Below, piece after piece: positions 45,413-54,211 of a stretch of 64,000 bases of DNA. The number at the start of each line of letters is the position of its first letter. Position 1 is the stretch's first letter. A model generated the notes under the pieces. It had not been told where the DNA came from. It ran no database searches and saw only the letters and a program-made list of their open reading frames with translations. Location of the stretch: NCBI GenBank assembly GCA_965262365.1, contig OZ253541.1:2914001-2978000 (forward strand). The letters run 5' to 3'. Source of the DNA: UBA6522 sp965262365 (GTDB taxonomy: Bacteria > Pseudomonadota > Gammaproteobacteria > Steroidobacterales > Rariloculaceae). The position numbers and the translations under genes were made by a program.

Positions 45413-45982
45413 TTACCCAGCGGGCGCTGCCCGCGAGCATCGGGGCTGTGCGCCCGACAGGGGCCCGAGGTCAAGGCGCCCCGCCCAGACAGGGGCGCGG
45501 GCGGCGGGATCGGATTCGCGCACGTGTTGCCGCAATTCCATCCACAGCCGCCCGAGCACGTTGCGCCCGACGTAGCGCTCGCCCACCGGGCGCGCGCCCC
45601 ACCAGGCATCGTGCACGGAGACCTCCACGATGGGCCGCGCGCCGGTGGCGTCCAGCCACCGGTCGATGCGGCCGGGCTGCGCCTCGCGCTTCATGCGCAG
45701 GACCCAGCGCATGGCGTCGGCACGCCGCGCGTCCCAGCCCGGGCCGAGCGGTGCGGCGCGCGCGATGGCCTTGGCGGCCTTCGGCGAGGGCGCGTGCGCG
45801 ATGCGCGCCTGGATGTCGGGGCGGTGCGGATGCTTGCACGCCTGATACAGCGCCTCGGCGGTGTGGAACAGCCACGGCCCGGCGTGGATGGGACACTCGA
45901 GCGGGTAGAAGTTGCTGAACCCGCCCCAGATGGCCCGGGTAAAGCGAAACGCGCAGACGGCATGGCGATCGTAGGTTCTCAT
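45413..45982 (-). CDS. NADAR-family (RibX-like) ADP-ribose-related hydrolase
   Basis: The 189-residue protein has the NADAR signatures GGFSNFYPLECPI, FHTAEALYQACKHPHR, the helix with AKAIAR, and MRWVLRMK. Known NADAR proteins act on N-glycosidic bonds, either in riboflavin biosynthesis intermediates or in removal of ADP-ribose from guanine. Which one applies here is not visible. Its start overlaps the stop of the next upstream gene (ATGA). Confidence 0.87.
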   Translation of the reverse strand: MRTYDRHAVCAFRFTRAIWGGFSNFYPLECPIHAGPWLFHTAEALYQACKHPHRPDIQARIAHAPSPKAAKAIARAAPLGPGWDARRADAMRWVLRMKREAQPGRIDRWLDATGARPIVEVSVHDAWWGARPVGERYVGRNVLGRLWMELRQHVRESDPAARAPVWAGRLDLGPLSGAQPRCSRAAPAG

Positions 45983-46548
45983 CGGCGGGCCCTCGACTGG
46001 AAGGCGTGACGACGCTTGCGGAGAAAGAGGCAGGCCTCGCGGGGGGACTGCACGGCCAGGTTCAGCACGGGCACGCCCGCGAGGCCGGCCATGAGCACGG
46101 CGATCCCCGTGCCGCCGACAATCTCCCCGTCCGGCGTCCAGCAAACCACCGCGTCGACGTGGCGCTCGAGGCCTGCGCCGAGCACGATGGCGGCATTGCG
46201 GGCATGCAGCGCGCGCACGCCCCGGGAACAACGCGCCCAGGCCGGATGCAGCAATGCGGCGAATTCCTCGGCGGGCTTGCGCTCGGCGGGCGACAGGGTC
46301 CTGCAGTCGGCGCCGGCGTGGCCGTTGTACCCGGGCCAGGGCAGGAACAGCGTCCGGGTATCGGGAGACGCCCCGTCGGCAAAGGCCCGGTCGGCCCCGG
46401 CGGCGCCACCGGAGTTCAGGTGCCAGCCGGTGCGGTGCAGCCATTGGGCGATGCGGGTCATGTCGGCCAACACACCCGGCGGCGTACGTCGCGCGCCGAT
46501 GCCCGCGTAGCTCAGGCGGCGGGATGGAATTGTGGCGGAAGCGGTCAT
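45979..46548 (-). CDS. SLOG/DprA-like nucleotide-binding protein
   Basis: The 189-residue single-domain Rossmannoid protein shows RLSYAGIGARRTPPGVLADM, HLNSGGAAGADRAFADGA, LFLPWPGYNG, and VVCWTPDGEIVGGTGIAVLMA. This is a SLOG-family fold of the DprA/TIGR00725 relatives, which bind nucleotides or ADP-ribose derivatives. ATG 46548 has a GGAGAAA site. It heads the NADAR-DUF4326-AlkB set. Confidence 0.8.
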   Translation of the reverse strand: MTASATIPSRRLSYAGIGARRTPPGVLADMTRIAQWLHRTGWHLNSGGAAGADRAFADGASPDTRTLFLPWPGYNGHAGADCRTLSPAERKPAEEFAALLHPAWARCSRGVRALHARNAAIVLGAGLERHVDAVVCWTPDGEIVGGTGIAVLMAGLAGVPVLNLAVQSPREACLFLRKRRHAFQSRARR

Positions 46549-46698
46549 GGTCGGTTTCTCCGTGGGCAATGGGACACAGGGCGCGGGGGCGGATCGACTC
46601 TCTCTCCCCCACCCAAAATCACCCTCGCCCAAGCTCAACGTGCTCGGGCTGCGGCGACCGGGAAACGGCAGCGGAGGAGGAACGTGCCCCGCGTGCAC

Positions 46699-46744
46699 AA
46701 AAAGAGGGGCCAGCCCCCGCCGAGGAAGTGCGGGAGCCGGCCCC
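46699..46744 (-). terminator. Rho-independent terminator after ssb
   Basis: On the minus strand a long GC stem (GGGGCC/GGCCCC ends, inner CCCGC/GCGGG) is followed by TCTTTTT. It lies 20 bases after the ssb stop. Confidence 0.75.
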
Positions 46745-46764
46745 AAGGGGCGCGGACGGTCAGA

Positions 46765-47214
46765 CTAGAACGGGATCTCGTCTCCATCCTGCGTGGCGGC
46801 CGGGGCGTCGGGCGTCTCGGCGGAAGCCGCCTGCGCGGCCTGGCCGGTGGACCCGTTGGCGCCGTTGGGCTTGTCCAGGAACTGGACGCGCCCGCCCGGG
46901 GCCAGCCGGATCTCGGTGGAGAACCGATCCGACTCTTCCCCGTCCTTGCGCCAGCGCCGCGTCTGCAGCACGCCGGAGACGTACACCAGCCGTCCCTTGC
47001 GGGCGTGCTTCTCGAGCATGTCGATCAGCCCGGGCTGGAAGGTGACGACCCGGTGCCACTCGGTGCGGTCTTCCTTGTTGCCGGAATTGCGGTCGATGTA
47101 GCTCTCGTCCGTGGCGATGGACATGTTCGCCACACGGCCGCCGCTGGTGAGGTGGTTGACGGTGACATCGGCGCCGAGGCGTCCGATGACTTCTGCACGA
47201 TTCAAACCAAACAT
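46765..47214 (-). CDS. ssb: Single-stranded DNA-binding protein
   Basis: This 149-residue SSB has an OB fold with GRLGADVTV, ANMSIATDESY, TEWHRVVTFQPGL and GRLVYVSGVLQTRRW. A disordered Gln/Ala tail follows, ending in the acidic DGDEIPF tip that recruits partner proteins. It coats transferred single strands after entry. The start has a GGAG site. Such ssb genes are standard on conjugative elements. Confidence 0.95.
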   Translation of the reverse strand: MFGLNRAEVIGRLGADVTVNHLTSGGRVANMSIATDESYIDRNSGNKEDRTEWHRVVTFQPGLIDMLEKHARKGRLVYVSGVLQTRRWRKDGEESDRFSTEIRLAPGGRVQFLDKPNGANGSTGQAAQAASAETPDAPAATQDGDEIPF

Positions 47215-47317
47215 GGTAGATCTCCTGAGGTACTGGTTAATGACAAAGGGTTGATGAACCGGGAACGGACCCTCTCGACCCCGTCCCGATTCACCCTCCA
47301 GGGGCTTCGCCCCACTC

Positions 47318-47536
47318 TCAAACGTCGGGAGCGGACGAACGCGTTTGAATCTCGCGAATCGCTTGAGCGGAGAGGCCGATCACGGATAGCAGCGCGTCGG
47401 TGTCGAACGCCGGTAAGGGCGATTCGTCGTGCGGGCAGAAATCCAAACAGGAGGCGTCGGCCACGGTGTCGGTGTGGCCAGAAGTGTTGAAGTCGAGTGG
47501 CACGGGATCCGAGCCGGTACGTGCAAGGTGATACAT
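47318..47536 (-). CDS. Small unknown protein (72 aa)
   Basis: The 72-residue acidic protein starts MYHLARTGSD, carries a single SCLDFCPHDES segment and ends in a helix (LLSVIGLSAQAIREIQ). GGAG lies eight bases before ATG 47536. There is no recognised family. It sits directly upstream of ssb on the same strand. Confidence 0.5.
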   Translation of the reverse strand: MYHLARTGSDPVPLDFNTSGHTDTVADASCLDFCPHDESPLPAFDTDALLSVIGLSAQAIREIQTRSSAPDV

Positions 47537-47731
47537 GGTGTGTACTCCGAAGGGGCTGAAAATCCCCGGAGCCGGACAACTCTCTCTCCGTCCCGGGGCG
47601 CTCGCCCTCGAAACGCCCATCCCGGACCCTGCCGGCACCAGCGGCCTGCGGTCGCCGGCCGGAGAACTGATGTAGGATTCGGCCCCCGCGCCCGGGTCGA
47701 AGTGGACCCGGACGCACCGCAATAAACCGCC

Positions 47732-48202
47732 ATGGACGTCCGCATCGAAACGCTCAAGCCCATCCACGTGGCGCGCATCCGCCACATCGGCCCCTATGCG
47801 GAGGTGGATCGCTGTTTCGAGCAGATCTTCCGGTGGGCGGCGAGCATCGGGGTACCCACCGGCCGCGTCCTCACGCTCTCCTACGACGACCCTGAAACCG
47901 TGGTGCCTGAGCGGCTGCGTTGCGATGCCTGCGTGGAACTACGCACGGAAAAAGAACCGCTTCCCGGCATCGTGCTGGGCCCGGTCGGCGGCGGGCGTTT
48001 CGCGGTTTACCGGCACAAGGGCGCATACGAGGGGATCGCCCCGGTGTACGCCCGGCTGCTCGGCGAGTGGCTGGCGGGCAGCGGCGAGTCGATGGCTGAC
48101 GGCCCTTGGATGGAAATCTATCGCAATTCGCCAGCGGACACCGTGCCCGACAATCTGGCAACGGATCTGTGCCTGCCCGTGCACCAGGCAACGCGAAGAT
48201 GA
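47732..48202 (+). CDS. GyrI-like (AraC effector-binding/SbmC fold) protein
   Basis: The 156-residue protein of the GyrI-like family has KPIHVARIRHIGPYAEVDRC at the N-terminus, TVVPERLRCDACVEL, AVYRHKGAYEGI, and a C-terminal MEIYRNSP. GyrI-like proteins bind small ligands, or shield gyrase from inhibitors and toxins. The start follows 47731 directly with a clear frame; no neighbour on the same strand is close. Confidence 0.8.
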   Translation: MDVRIETLKPIHVARIRHIGPYAEVDRCFEQIFRWAASIGVPTGRVLTLSYDDPETVVPERLRCDACVELRTEKEPLPGIVLGPVGGGRFAVYRHKGAYEGIAPVYARLLGEWLAGSGESMADGPWMEIYRNSPADTVPDNLATDLCLPVHQATRR

Positions 48203-48312
48203 GGTCGGACGACCGGCCGGCCGCCGCGTGAGGGTTAGACTTGGCGAGGCACGCTCGGCGGTCGGGGTGGCGCGCCCGTGCAAGTGAACCGCTGTTTCGT
48301 GGAGGTGGGCGG

Positions 48313-48948
48313 ATGTCGAAGATGGACGGCATGAGGCGCTTCGTCGTCCGCGACCAGGAAAAGCCCGGCGAGTTCGAAGGGATACTGAGCAGTATCCAAT
48401 TCATGCGGGCGGAACTTGGAATCGAATCGGACGAATTGCCTGACACGCTCGAGGAAGCCGAACGGGTGTACGCCGAACTGAAGGCGAAGGCGAGGCCGCC
48501 GAGTCAGAACCAGTTGCTGTACCTGCACGAGCTCCTGGAGCGGGCCGGCGGCGTGATGTCGGGCAGGATCGATTCGCACGGTCAGGCGCAGGTGCTCATC
48601 GAGGAATTGAAGCGAGTTCACGAGGAGCGGTTGGCAAAGGCCCGGAAGCAGGCGCGCAGGCGCGGGCTCGGCACGTACATCACGGCACGATGGAAGTCGG
48701 ATTCGGGAAGCGGGGCCATGTCACGCCGAGACGACGTGATATATGCCGCCGTGCTCGTGGCTTTGTGCATCGTCGGCGTGGTGTTTCCGACGTTCGGTAT
48801 CGTGTGTCTGATGTTGGGATTGGCGGGGTTGGCGGTGGGCCTGCCGCTTTCGAGAATGACCGACGCGATCGAGGTACATATGATCCTTGCTTGCGCGGGG
48901 GTCGCGATCGTTGTGGGGATCATGTCGCTGGTGTGGAACGGCCTGTGA
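48313..48948 (+). CDS. Unknown protein with C-terminal membrane segments
   Basis: The 211-residue protein has a charged helical N-terminal half (KPGEFEGILSSIQFMR, LEEAERVYAELKAKAR) and then basic ARKQARRRGLG. Two or three membrane helices follow (residues about 145-205, VLVALCIVGVVF, MILACAGVAIVVGIMS). ATG 48313 has a GGAGG site. A longer upstream frame lacks support. There is no family match. Confidence 0.6.
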   Translation: MSKMDGMRRFVVRDQEKPGEFEGILSSIQFMRAELGIESDELPDTLEEAERVYAELKAKARPPSQNQLLYLHELLERAGGVMSGRIDSHGQAQVLIEELKRVHEERLAKARKQARRRGLGTYITARWKSDSGSGAMSRRDDVIYAAVLVALCIVGVVFPTFGIVCLMLGLAGLAVGLPLSRMTDAIEVHMILACAGVAIVVGIMSLVWNGL

Positions 48949-48990
48949 TTGGGCGTAATGGCCGCGGCGTTCGGAGGCGGACGGTGCGAC

Positions 48991-49260
48991 TCAATGGCAC
49001 ACGGCGCCGGGCGGTCTTTCGGAGTCGCGCATGGCGCGCGCGGCCATGTTCATCCAGGCGTCCCGATCCAGCCCGAGCCGGGCGTTGAGTCGGGTACACA
49101 ACCGTTCGGCATCGTCGAGATTCAGCGCGACCAGCGCCGTGGGGACGTAACCGGGCAGCGTGTCGAAAACGATGCGGATGTTTTGAGGTTGGTCGGCCGG
49201 CCCGTAGGCCGGAACGAACGCGTACACGGGGTTGTCGGGCAAGGTGCTGGTGGGCGCCAT
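48991..49260 (-). CDS. Small unknown protein (89 aa)
   Basis: The 89-residue protein (VYAFVPAYGPADQPQNIRIV, DDAERLCTRLNARLGLDRDAWMNM) has balanced composition and a helix-turn shape, with no domain recognised. It lies between the unknown membrane protein and the large strawberry-notch gene. The ATG at 49260 is preceded by a GGAGAG site. Confidence 0.6.
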   Translation of the reverse strand: MAPTSTLPDNPVYAFVPAYGPADQPQNIRIVFDTLPGYVPTALVALNLDDAERLCTRLNARLGLDRDAWMNMAARAMRDSERPPGAVCH

Positions 49261-49333
49261 GATTCGGCTCTCCTTCGGTGACAGTGTATGGGACGTCGGC
49301 GGGGGGCCGGCGATACGGATGAGAGGGCGTGGC

Positions 49334-52300
49334 TCAGGCCGGTCCGCCGTCGATCGGGTAGCAGGACAACAGCCGTTCGACGGCCTGGGCGCCGGGCACG
49401 AACACGCGCGTGCGCCAGGACACGATCTCCGTCACGCAGCCGAGGCGTTTGAGCGCCGGCAGGTCGGTGTCCACCGGGCCTTCGATTTCCATTCGCTCGG
49501 TGCCCATCAGCCGACGGCGTACCAGGCGCCAGCCGTTGGCGAGGCTGAACGGCGCGCCGCGTCGGGTCAGCGCCTCGTGGACTTCGGCGGCGCTCGGCAG
49601 AGGACCCGCGCCCAGTCCGAACGCTCTGCGCAACGCAGTGGCCTGTTCGGGGTTCAGCACGCGTCCGATCAGCGGGTCGCGATCATCGGTTTGAAGCCGG
49701 CGTACCCGCAGGTCTTCCCTGGGCAAGCGGTCCCACACCGGGAGCAGCAATCCGGTGACGAGCCAGAGCCGCGATTCGCTGTGGCTCGGCAGCGATTGCA
49801 CCTCCGAATCCCACTGTGTGCGCCATTCGGTTTCGTCGGCTTCCCGCCAGTGGGATGCGGCCAGCGCATCCTCGGCGGCGGTGTCGCGCGAGGCCGGACG
49901 CAGCAGGCGCACACGCGGCTGGATGGCGCCGTCGTCCAGGATCCGCGACGGCGCGGGCGCGCGCACGGCGGCGCGGTTGGACCGGGCGTTGACCATCAGC
50001 AGCGTTGGGCAACCGGGCACGGCCTTGCGGGCGGCTGCCAGCGCCTGATCGCGCCGTTGCAGCGCCGCCTCCGCCGTCAGCGGGCGCAGCCGGTCACGGC
50101 GCACGATCTCGACCAACTCGGTGGCCGCCCCGGTTCGCTCATGGGTCTGCAACACTTCACGAGATGCCACGCGCAACGAATCGGCCAGGATATTCTCCAC
50201 GCCCTGTTCGTAGGTGCCCGCCTCCATCGCCTGCTCGATGTTCGCGTCGATGCGTTCCTCGAGCTGGGCGAACAATTCGTTCTGCTCGTCGATGGGCAAC
50301 GCCAGCAGCCGGTTCAGAAACTTCGGCATCGGCGGCAGGTTGTCCTTCAGCGTCCCTTCCCAGGTGAGTTTCAGGCCCGTGGCGGTTTCGAACCGGTCGA
50401 GCGACCAGCCGGGGATGTACCCGGCCCACAACGCGCCGTAGAACTGGCGTAGCGCGGCCCGGGCGTACAGGCTTTCCAGGTTGTCGCGGGCCTTGAACAG
50501 CGTCGCGTCGCCTGCGCCCAGCGACGTCTGCGAATCCCTCTGCCCGCGCGTCAGCGCCCCGAGGCTGTCCAGCCGTCTCGCGATGGTCGCGATGAACCGC
50601 CGTTCTCCTTTCACGTCGGTGGTGACCGGACGGAACACCGGCGCGGAGGCCTGGTGGGTGCGATGCGTGCGACCCAGGCCCTGGATCGCAAGCTCCGCCC
50701 GCCACCCGGACTCGAGCAGGTAGTGAACGCGCCGCGCGGTGTGGCCGCAATCGAGCGCGGCGTGGTAACTGCGTCCGGTGCCTCCCGCCATGGAGAACAC
50801 GAGGATTTTTTTGGATCCCTCCATGAACGCGGCGGTCTCCGAGAGGTTGGCGGACGCGGGCCGGCTTTTCAGGGCGAGGCGCTCACCGGTGGAATCAAGG
50901 ATCTTCAGGACGCGGCGCGATCGTCCGGTGACTTCGGCGACGGCTTCATGACCGAAGTGGTGAAGTAGTTGATCCAGCGCCGCGGGCACGGGCGGCAGCG
51001 CGGCCAAGCGCTCGATCAGCGCGTCCCGCGCGGCGACGGCTTCCTGCGAAAGCACCGGATTGCCGTCGTCGTCGTAGACCGGCCGGGACAGCAGGTTCCC
51101 CTCCTCGTCCGTGAACGGTTGCTGCAACTGCACCGGAAACGCGTGGGCCAGGTAGGAGAGAATCGACTCGCGCGGCGTGAGATCGATGTTGAGGTCGTTC
51201 CATTCGGACGTGGGCACTTCCGCGATGCGCCGCTCCATCAAGGCTTCTCCGGTGGAGACGAGCTGGATCACCGACGCACGGCCGGCGTCCTGGTCCGCTT
51301 CGATGGCGCGGATCAGCGAGGGGCATTTCATGGACGTCAGGAGGTGCCCGAAGAACCGCTGCTTGGCGCCCTCGAACGCGGACATCGCGGCGGACTTGGC
51401 GTTGCGGTTCAGCGTACGCTCGGCGTCGGAGATACCGGTACTCTGCAAGGCCTGTTCCAGGTGAGCGTGGATGATCTTGAACGCCTCGGCATACGCGTCA
51501 TAGATCCGCCGTTGTTCGTCCGTGAGGGCGTGTTCGAGCAATTCCACCTCCACCCCGTCATAGGACAGCGCCCGGGCCTGGTAGAGTCCGAGCGCCTTCA
51601 GATCCCGGGCGACGACTTCCATCGCGGCCACCCCGCCCGATTCCATTGCGCTGACGAAGTCGGTGCGTTTCTCGAACGGGGTTTCTTCGGTCCCCCACAA
51701 GCCCAGGCGTTGGGCGTAGGCCAGTCCCGCCAGGGTCGTGGCGCCGGTGGCGGAGACGTACAGGATGCGTGCATCGGGCAGCGCGTTCTGCAGGCGCAGA
51801 CCCGCGCGGCCCTGCTGGGACGGGGCGACATCGCCGCGAGTGCCCTTGGAACCGGCCGCGTTGGCCATCGCGTGCGCTTCGTCGAAAACGATGACGCCGG
51901 AGAACCCGTGGCGGCTGTCTTCATCGAGCCCGCCCGCGAGCCATTGCACGATCTGCTTCAGGCGCGATTGACGGCCCTGCCGGGCGGGAGAGCGGAGTGT
52001 GGCGTAGGTGGCGAACAGGATGCCCTGTGCCTGGGGGACGGCTTTGCCCGTGCGAATTTTGGTCAGCGGAATGACATCGGATTCCACACCGCCGATGGCG
52101 GTCCAGTCGCGCCGGGCGTCTTCGAGCAGTTTGTCCGAAGCGGACAGCCACAGTGCGCGGCGGTTGCCGCGCAGCCGTTGATCCAGAACGATGCCGGCGA
52201 CCTGGCGGCCCTTGCCGCAGCCGGTGCCGTCGCCGAGCATCCAGCCGCGACGGAACCGGACCGCCGATGAGAGCACCTCCCCGTCCTCGGACCGGCTGCC

Positions 52301-53974
52301 GTCCGCAGGATTGCCGTTTGCGGAACTGCCGTTCGCAGAACCGCCGTCCGCAGGACCGCTGTGCGCAGCACTGGCGTGCGCAGCACCGTCGACGCGTTGC
52401 AGGGTTTCCCAGCCCTCGCCGATGCGAACATGGGCCGGCAGGCGCCGCTCGTGCGCCTGGCCCGCGAGGATGATGCTTTCGAGTTGTGCGTCGGACAGTC
52501 GGGCCTTGCCGATGACGTTGAGCGGCAGTTTCGGTCGGTAGGCCGGGCGCGGGTGCGCGACGGCGGCCATCGCCGCGGATTGGACCAGGGGCGTCGGATG
52601 GGGCTGCGCACCGGCAATGGTGACGGTTGCCGGGTGCCAGGGTTCGTAGGGTCCGGCGGAGCGCGGCGGCGACACCTCGGCGGGTGCCGGCACTCGGCAA
52701 ACCGGGGAATCGCCTTCGGATGCGGTGGTGGACTGCGCTGCGGTCTCGTAGTCGAGTTCGGCGACGGGCCCCCAACCGGGGGCTGGTTGCGGTTGGCTGG
52801 CGGGGCGAGTGTGCGGGGCGGCTGCGGTTCCGTTACGCGCGAGGCTGGGCGGCGATTCGAGGGAAAACCCGCCGGCGGGTCGGCGCGCGCCGGGTTCCGG
52901 GATCAGAGGCCGGCGCGGCGGCACGTGCGCTTGCACGGCCTTGAGCAATTGCGCGGCATCGGGCGCGGTGGCGCGGGGATCGAAGGATCGGCCGGTGTCG
53001 GCTTGTTCGTCCTCGCTGCCCGCCAACCGGTCGAGAACCGTCAGACGAGTGTCGAACGAGGTGCCGTGGCGGGCATAGGCCCGTCCGTCGATGGCCATGG
53101 AGAAGACCGTTTGCGCGGGCGGATCGAGATAACGGAACGCGGATTGCCAGACCGGGCTGCCGGGGATGCAGGAATGGGACGTGATGGCCACGAGCCGGCC
53201 GCCCGGCGGCAACATGGAAAACGCGGAACGGATATGGCGCAGATCCGCGTCGTGCCGGCGGCGCTCGACCCCGGGGCTGACCGAGAACGGGGGGTTCATC
53301 AGCACCGCCGACGGCACGAGCCCGGGCAGGTAATCCGCGATGGTCTCGGCGTTGCGCCGGTCGACGGAAACGCCCGGAAAGAGCCCTTCGAGCAGTCCCG
53401 CCCGGGCCAGGGCGAGTTCGTTGAGGTAGAGCTTCTGGCCGGCGGTCGCGCCGAGCGAACAGTGGGCCATGACGGCGAGGATGCCGGTGCCGGCCGAAGG
53501 TTCCAGCACCCGGTCACCGGGGCGGATCATGGCCGCCTGAACCGCGGCATAGGCCAGCGGCAGGGGCGTGGAGAACTGCTGCAGTCGCACCTGTTGTTCG
53601 GATCGCCGGGTATGGGAGGGTTCGAGCGCTGACAGGCGTTGGAGCATCGCGAGCATGTTGGCGGGCCCCTGCGGGCCGGCGCCGGCCTCGCGGCGCATGG
53701 CGGTTCCATAGCGCTTGATGAACAGCACCACGGCGGCTTCGGCGGCGTCGTAGGCGTCCTTCCAGGCCCAGGCGCCATCGGCGTCGGTACCCCCGAAGGG
53801 ACCGGTCATGGCATCGCGCAATACGCCGGCGGTGAGCCCGCGGCCCCTGGAAAGGGAATTCAGCAGGACGCGCGCGGCCGTGAGCAGGCCGGCGGGCTTG
53901 CCGCTGTGGGCCGAAGACCGGGACATCGGCGGATTCGGGCGCGGCGACATGCGCGTTGACGGCTCATCGAGCAT
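49334..53974 (-). CDS. Giant methyltransferase-fold / strawberry-notch (SNO) helicase-like protein, phage P1 DarB relative
   Basis: The 1546-residue protein has an N-terminal methyltransferase-fold domain with VLEPSAGTGILAVMAH near residue 158 and SAVLMNPPFS near residue 226. A strawberry-notch-type P-loop domain follows, with GDGTGCGKGR near residue 578 and VIVFDEAHAMAN near residue 697. Helicase C-terminal motifs come later (SMAGGTGRSYHAAL, IQGLGRTHR). DarB of phage P1 has the same order and protects injected DNA from host restriction. Here it could protect the element after conjugation. Whether both domains are active is not known. The ATG at 53974 has GGAG eight bases upstream. Confidence 0.85.
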   Translation of the reverse strand: MLDEPSTRMSPRPNPPMSRSSAHSGKPAGLLTAARVLLNSLSRGRGLTAGVLRDAMTGPFGGTDADGAWAWKDAYDAAEAAVVLFIKRYGTAMRREAGAGPQGPANMLAMLQRLSALEPSHTRRSEQQVRLQQFSTPLPLAYAAVQAAMIRPGDRVLEPSAGTGILAVMAHCSLGATAGQKLYLNELALARAGLLEGLFPGVSVDRRNAETIADYLPGLVPSAVLMNPPFSVSPGVERRRHDADLRHIRSAFSMLPPGGRLVAITSHSCIPGSPVWQSAFRYLDPPAQTVFSMAIDGRAYARHGTSFDTRLTVLDRLAGSEDEQADTGRSFDPRATAPDAAQLLKAVQAHVPPRRPLIPEPGARRPAGGFSLESPPSLARNGTAAAPHTRPASQPQPAPGWGPVAELDYETAAQSTTASEGDSPVCRVPAPAEVSPPRSAGPYEPWHPATVTIAGAQPHPTPLVQSAAMAAVAHPRPAYRPKLPLNVIGKARLSDAQLESIILAGQAHERRLPAHVRIGEGWETLQRVDGAAHASAAHSGPADGGSANGSSANGNPADGSRSEDGEVLSSAVRFRRGWMLGDGTGCGKGRQVAGIVLDQRLRGNRRALWLSASDKLLEDARRDWTAIGGVESDVIPLTKIRTGKAVPQAQGILFATYATLRSPARQGRQSRLKQIVQWLAGGLDEDSRHGFSGVIVFDEAHAMANAAGSKGTRGDVAPSQQGRAGLRLQNALPDARILYVSATGATTLAGLAYAQRLGLWGTEETPFEKRTDFVSAMESGGVAAMEVVARDLKALGLYQARALSYDGVEVELLEHALTDEQRRIYDAYAEAFKIIHAHLEQALQSTGISDAERTLNRNAKSAAMSAFEGAKQRFFGHLLTSMKCPSLIRAIEADQDAGRASVIQLVSTGEALMERRIAEVPTSEWNDLNIDLTPRESILSYLAHAFPVQLQQPFTDEEGNLLSRPVYDDDGNPVLSQEAVAARDALIERLAALPPVPAALDQLLHHFGHEAVAEVTGRSRRVLKILDSTGERLALKSRPASANLSETAAFMEGSKKILVFSMAGGTGRSYHAALDCGHTARRVHYLLESGWRAELAIQGLGRTHRTHQASAPVFRPVTTDVKGERRFIATIARRLDSLGALTRGQRDSQTSLGAGDATLFKARDNLESLYARAALRQFYGALWAGYIPGWSLDRFETATGLKLTWEGTLKDNLPPMPKFLNRLLALPIDEQNELFAQLEERIDANIEQAMEAGTYEQGVENILADSLRVASREVLQTHERTGAATELVEIVRRDRLRPLTAEAALQRRDQALAAARKAVPGCPTLLMVNARSNRAAVRAPAPSRILDDGAIQPRVRLLRPASRDTAAEDALAASHWREADETEWRTQWDSEVQSLPSHSESRLWLVTGLLLPVWDRLPREDLRVRRLQTDDRDPLIGRVLNPEQATALRRAFGLGAGPLPSAAEVHEALTRRGAPFSLANGWRLVRRRLMGTERMEIEGPVDTDLPALKRLGCVTEIVSWRTRVFVPGAQAVERLLSCYPIDGGPA

Positions 53975-54211
53975 CGATGGACTCCTTCGGGTGGACGGAT
54001 GGAGAGCGAGCCGGAGGGCGGGGAACGACCCCCGCTCCTCCCGGCTCGGGACCGACCCGATCGAGCGAACGCGCCTCCTGCGGGCGCCGTTGGCACGGAG
54101 GGAGCACTCGTTGACACGGAACGGAAAGTCGCCGGCGCGGGATGCGAACGGACAGAGTCTCGGGTTGGGCCGGCGCGGGCGGATCGGACGGCGCGGCGTG
54201 ATGGCGGCCGG

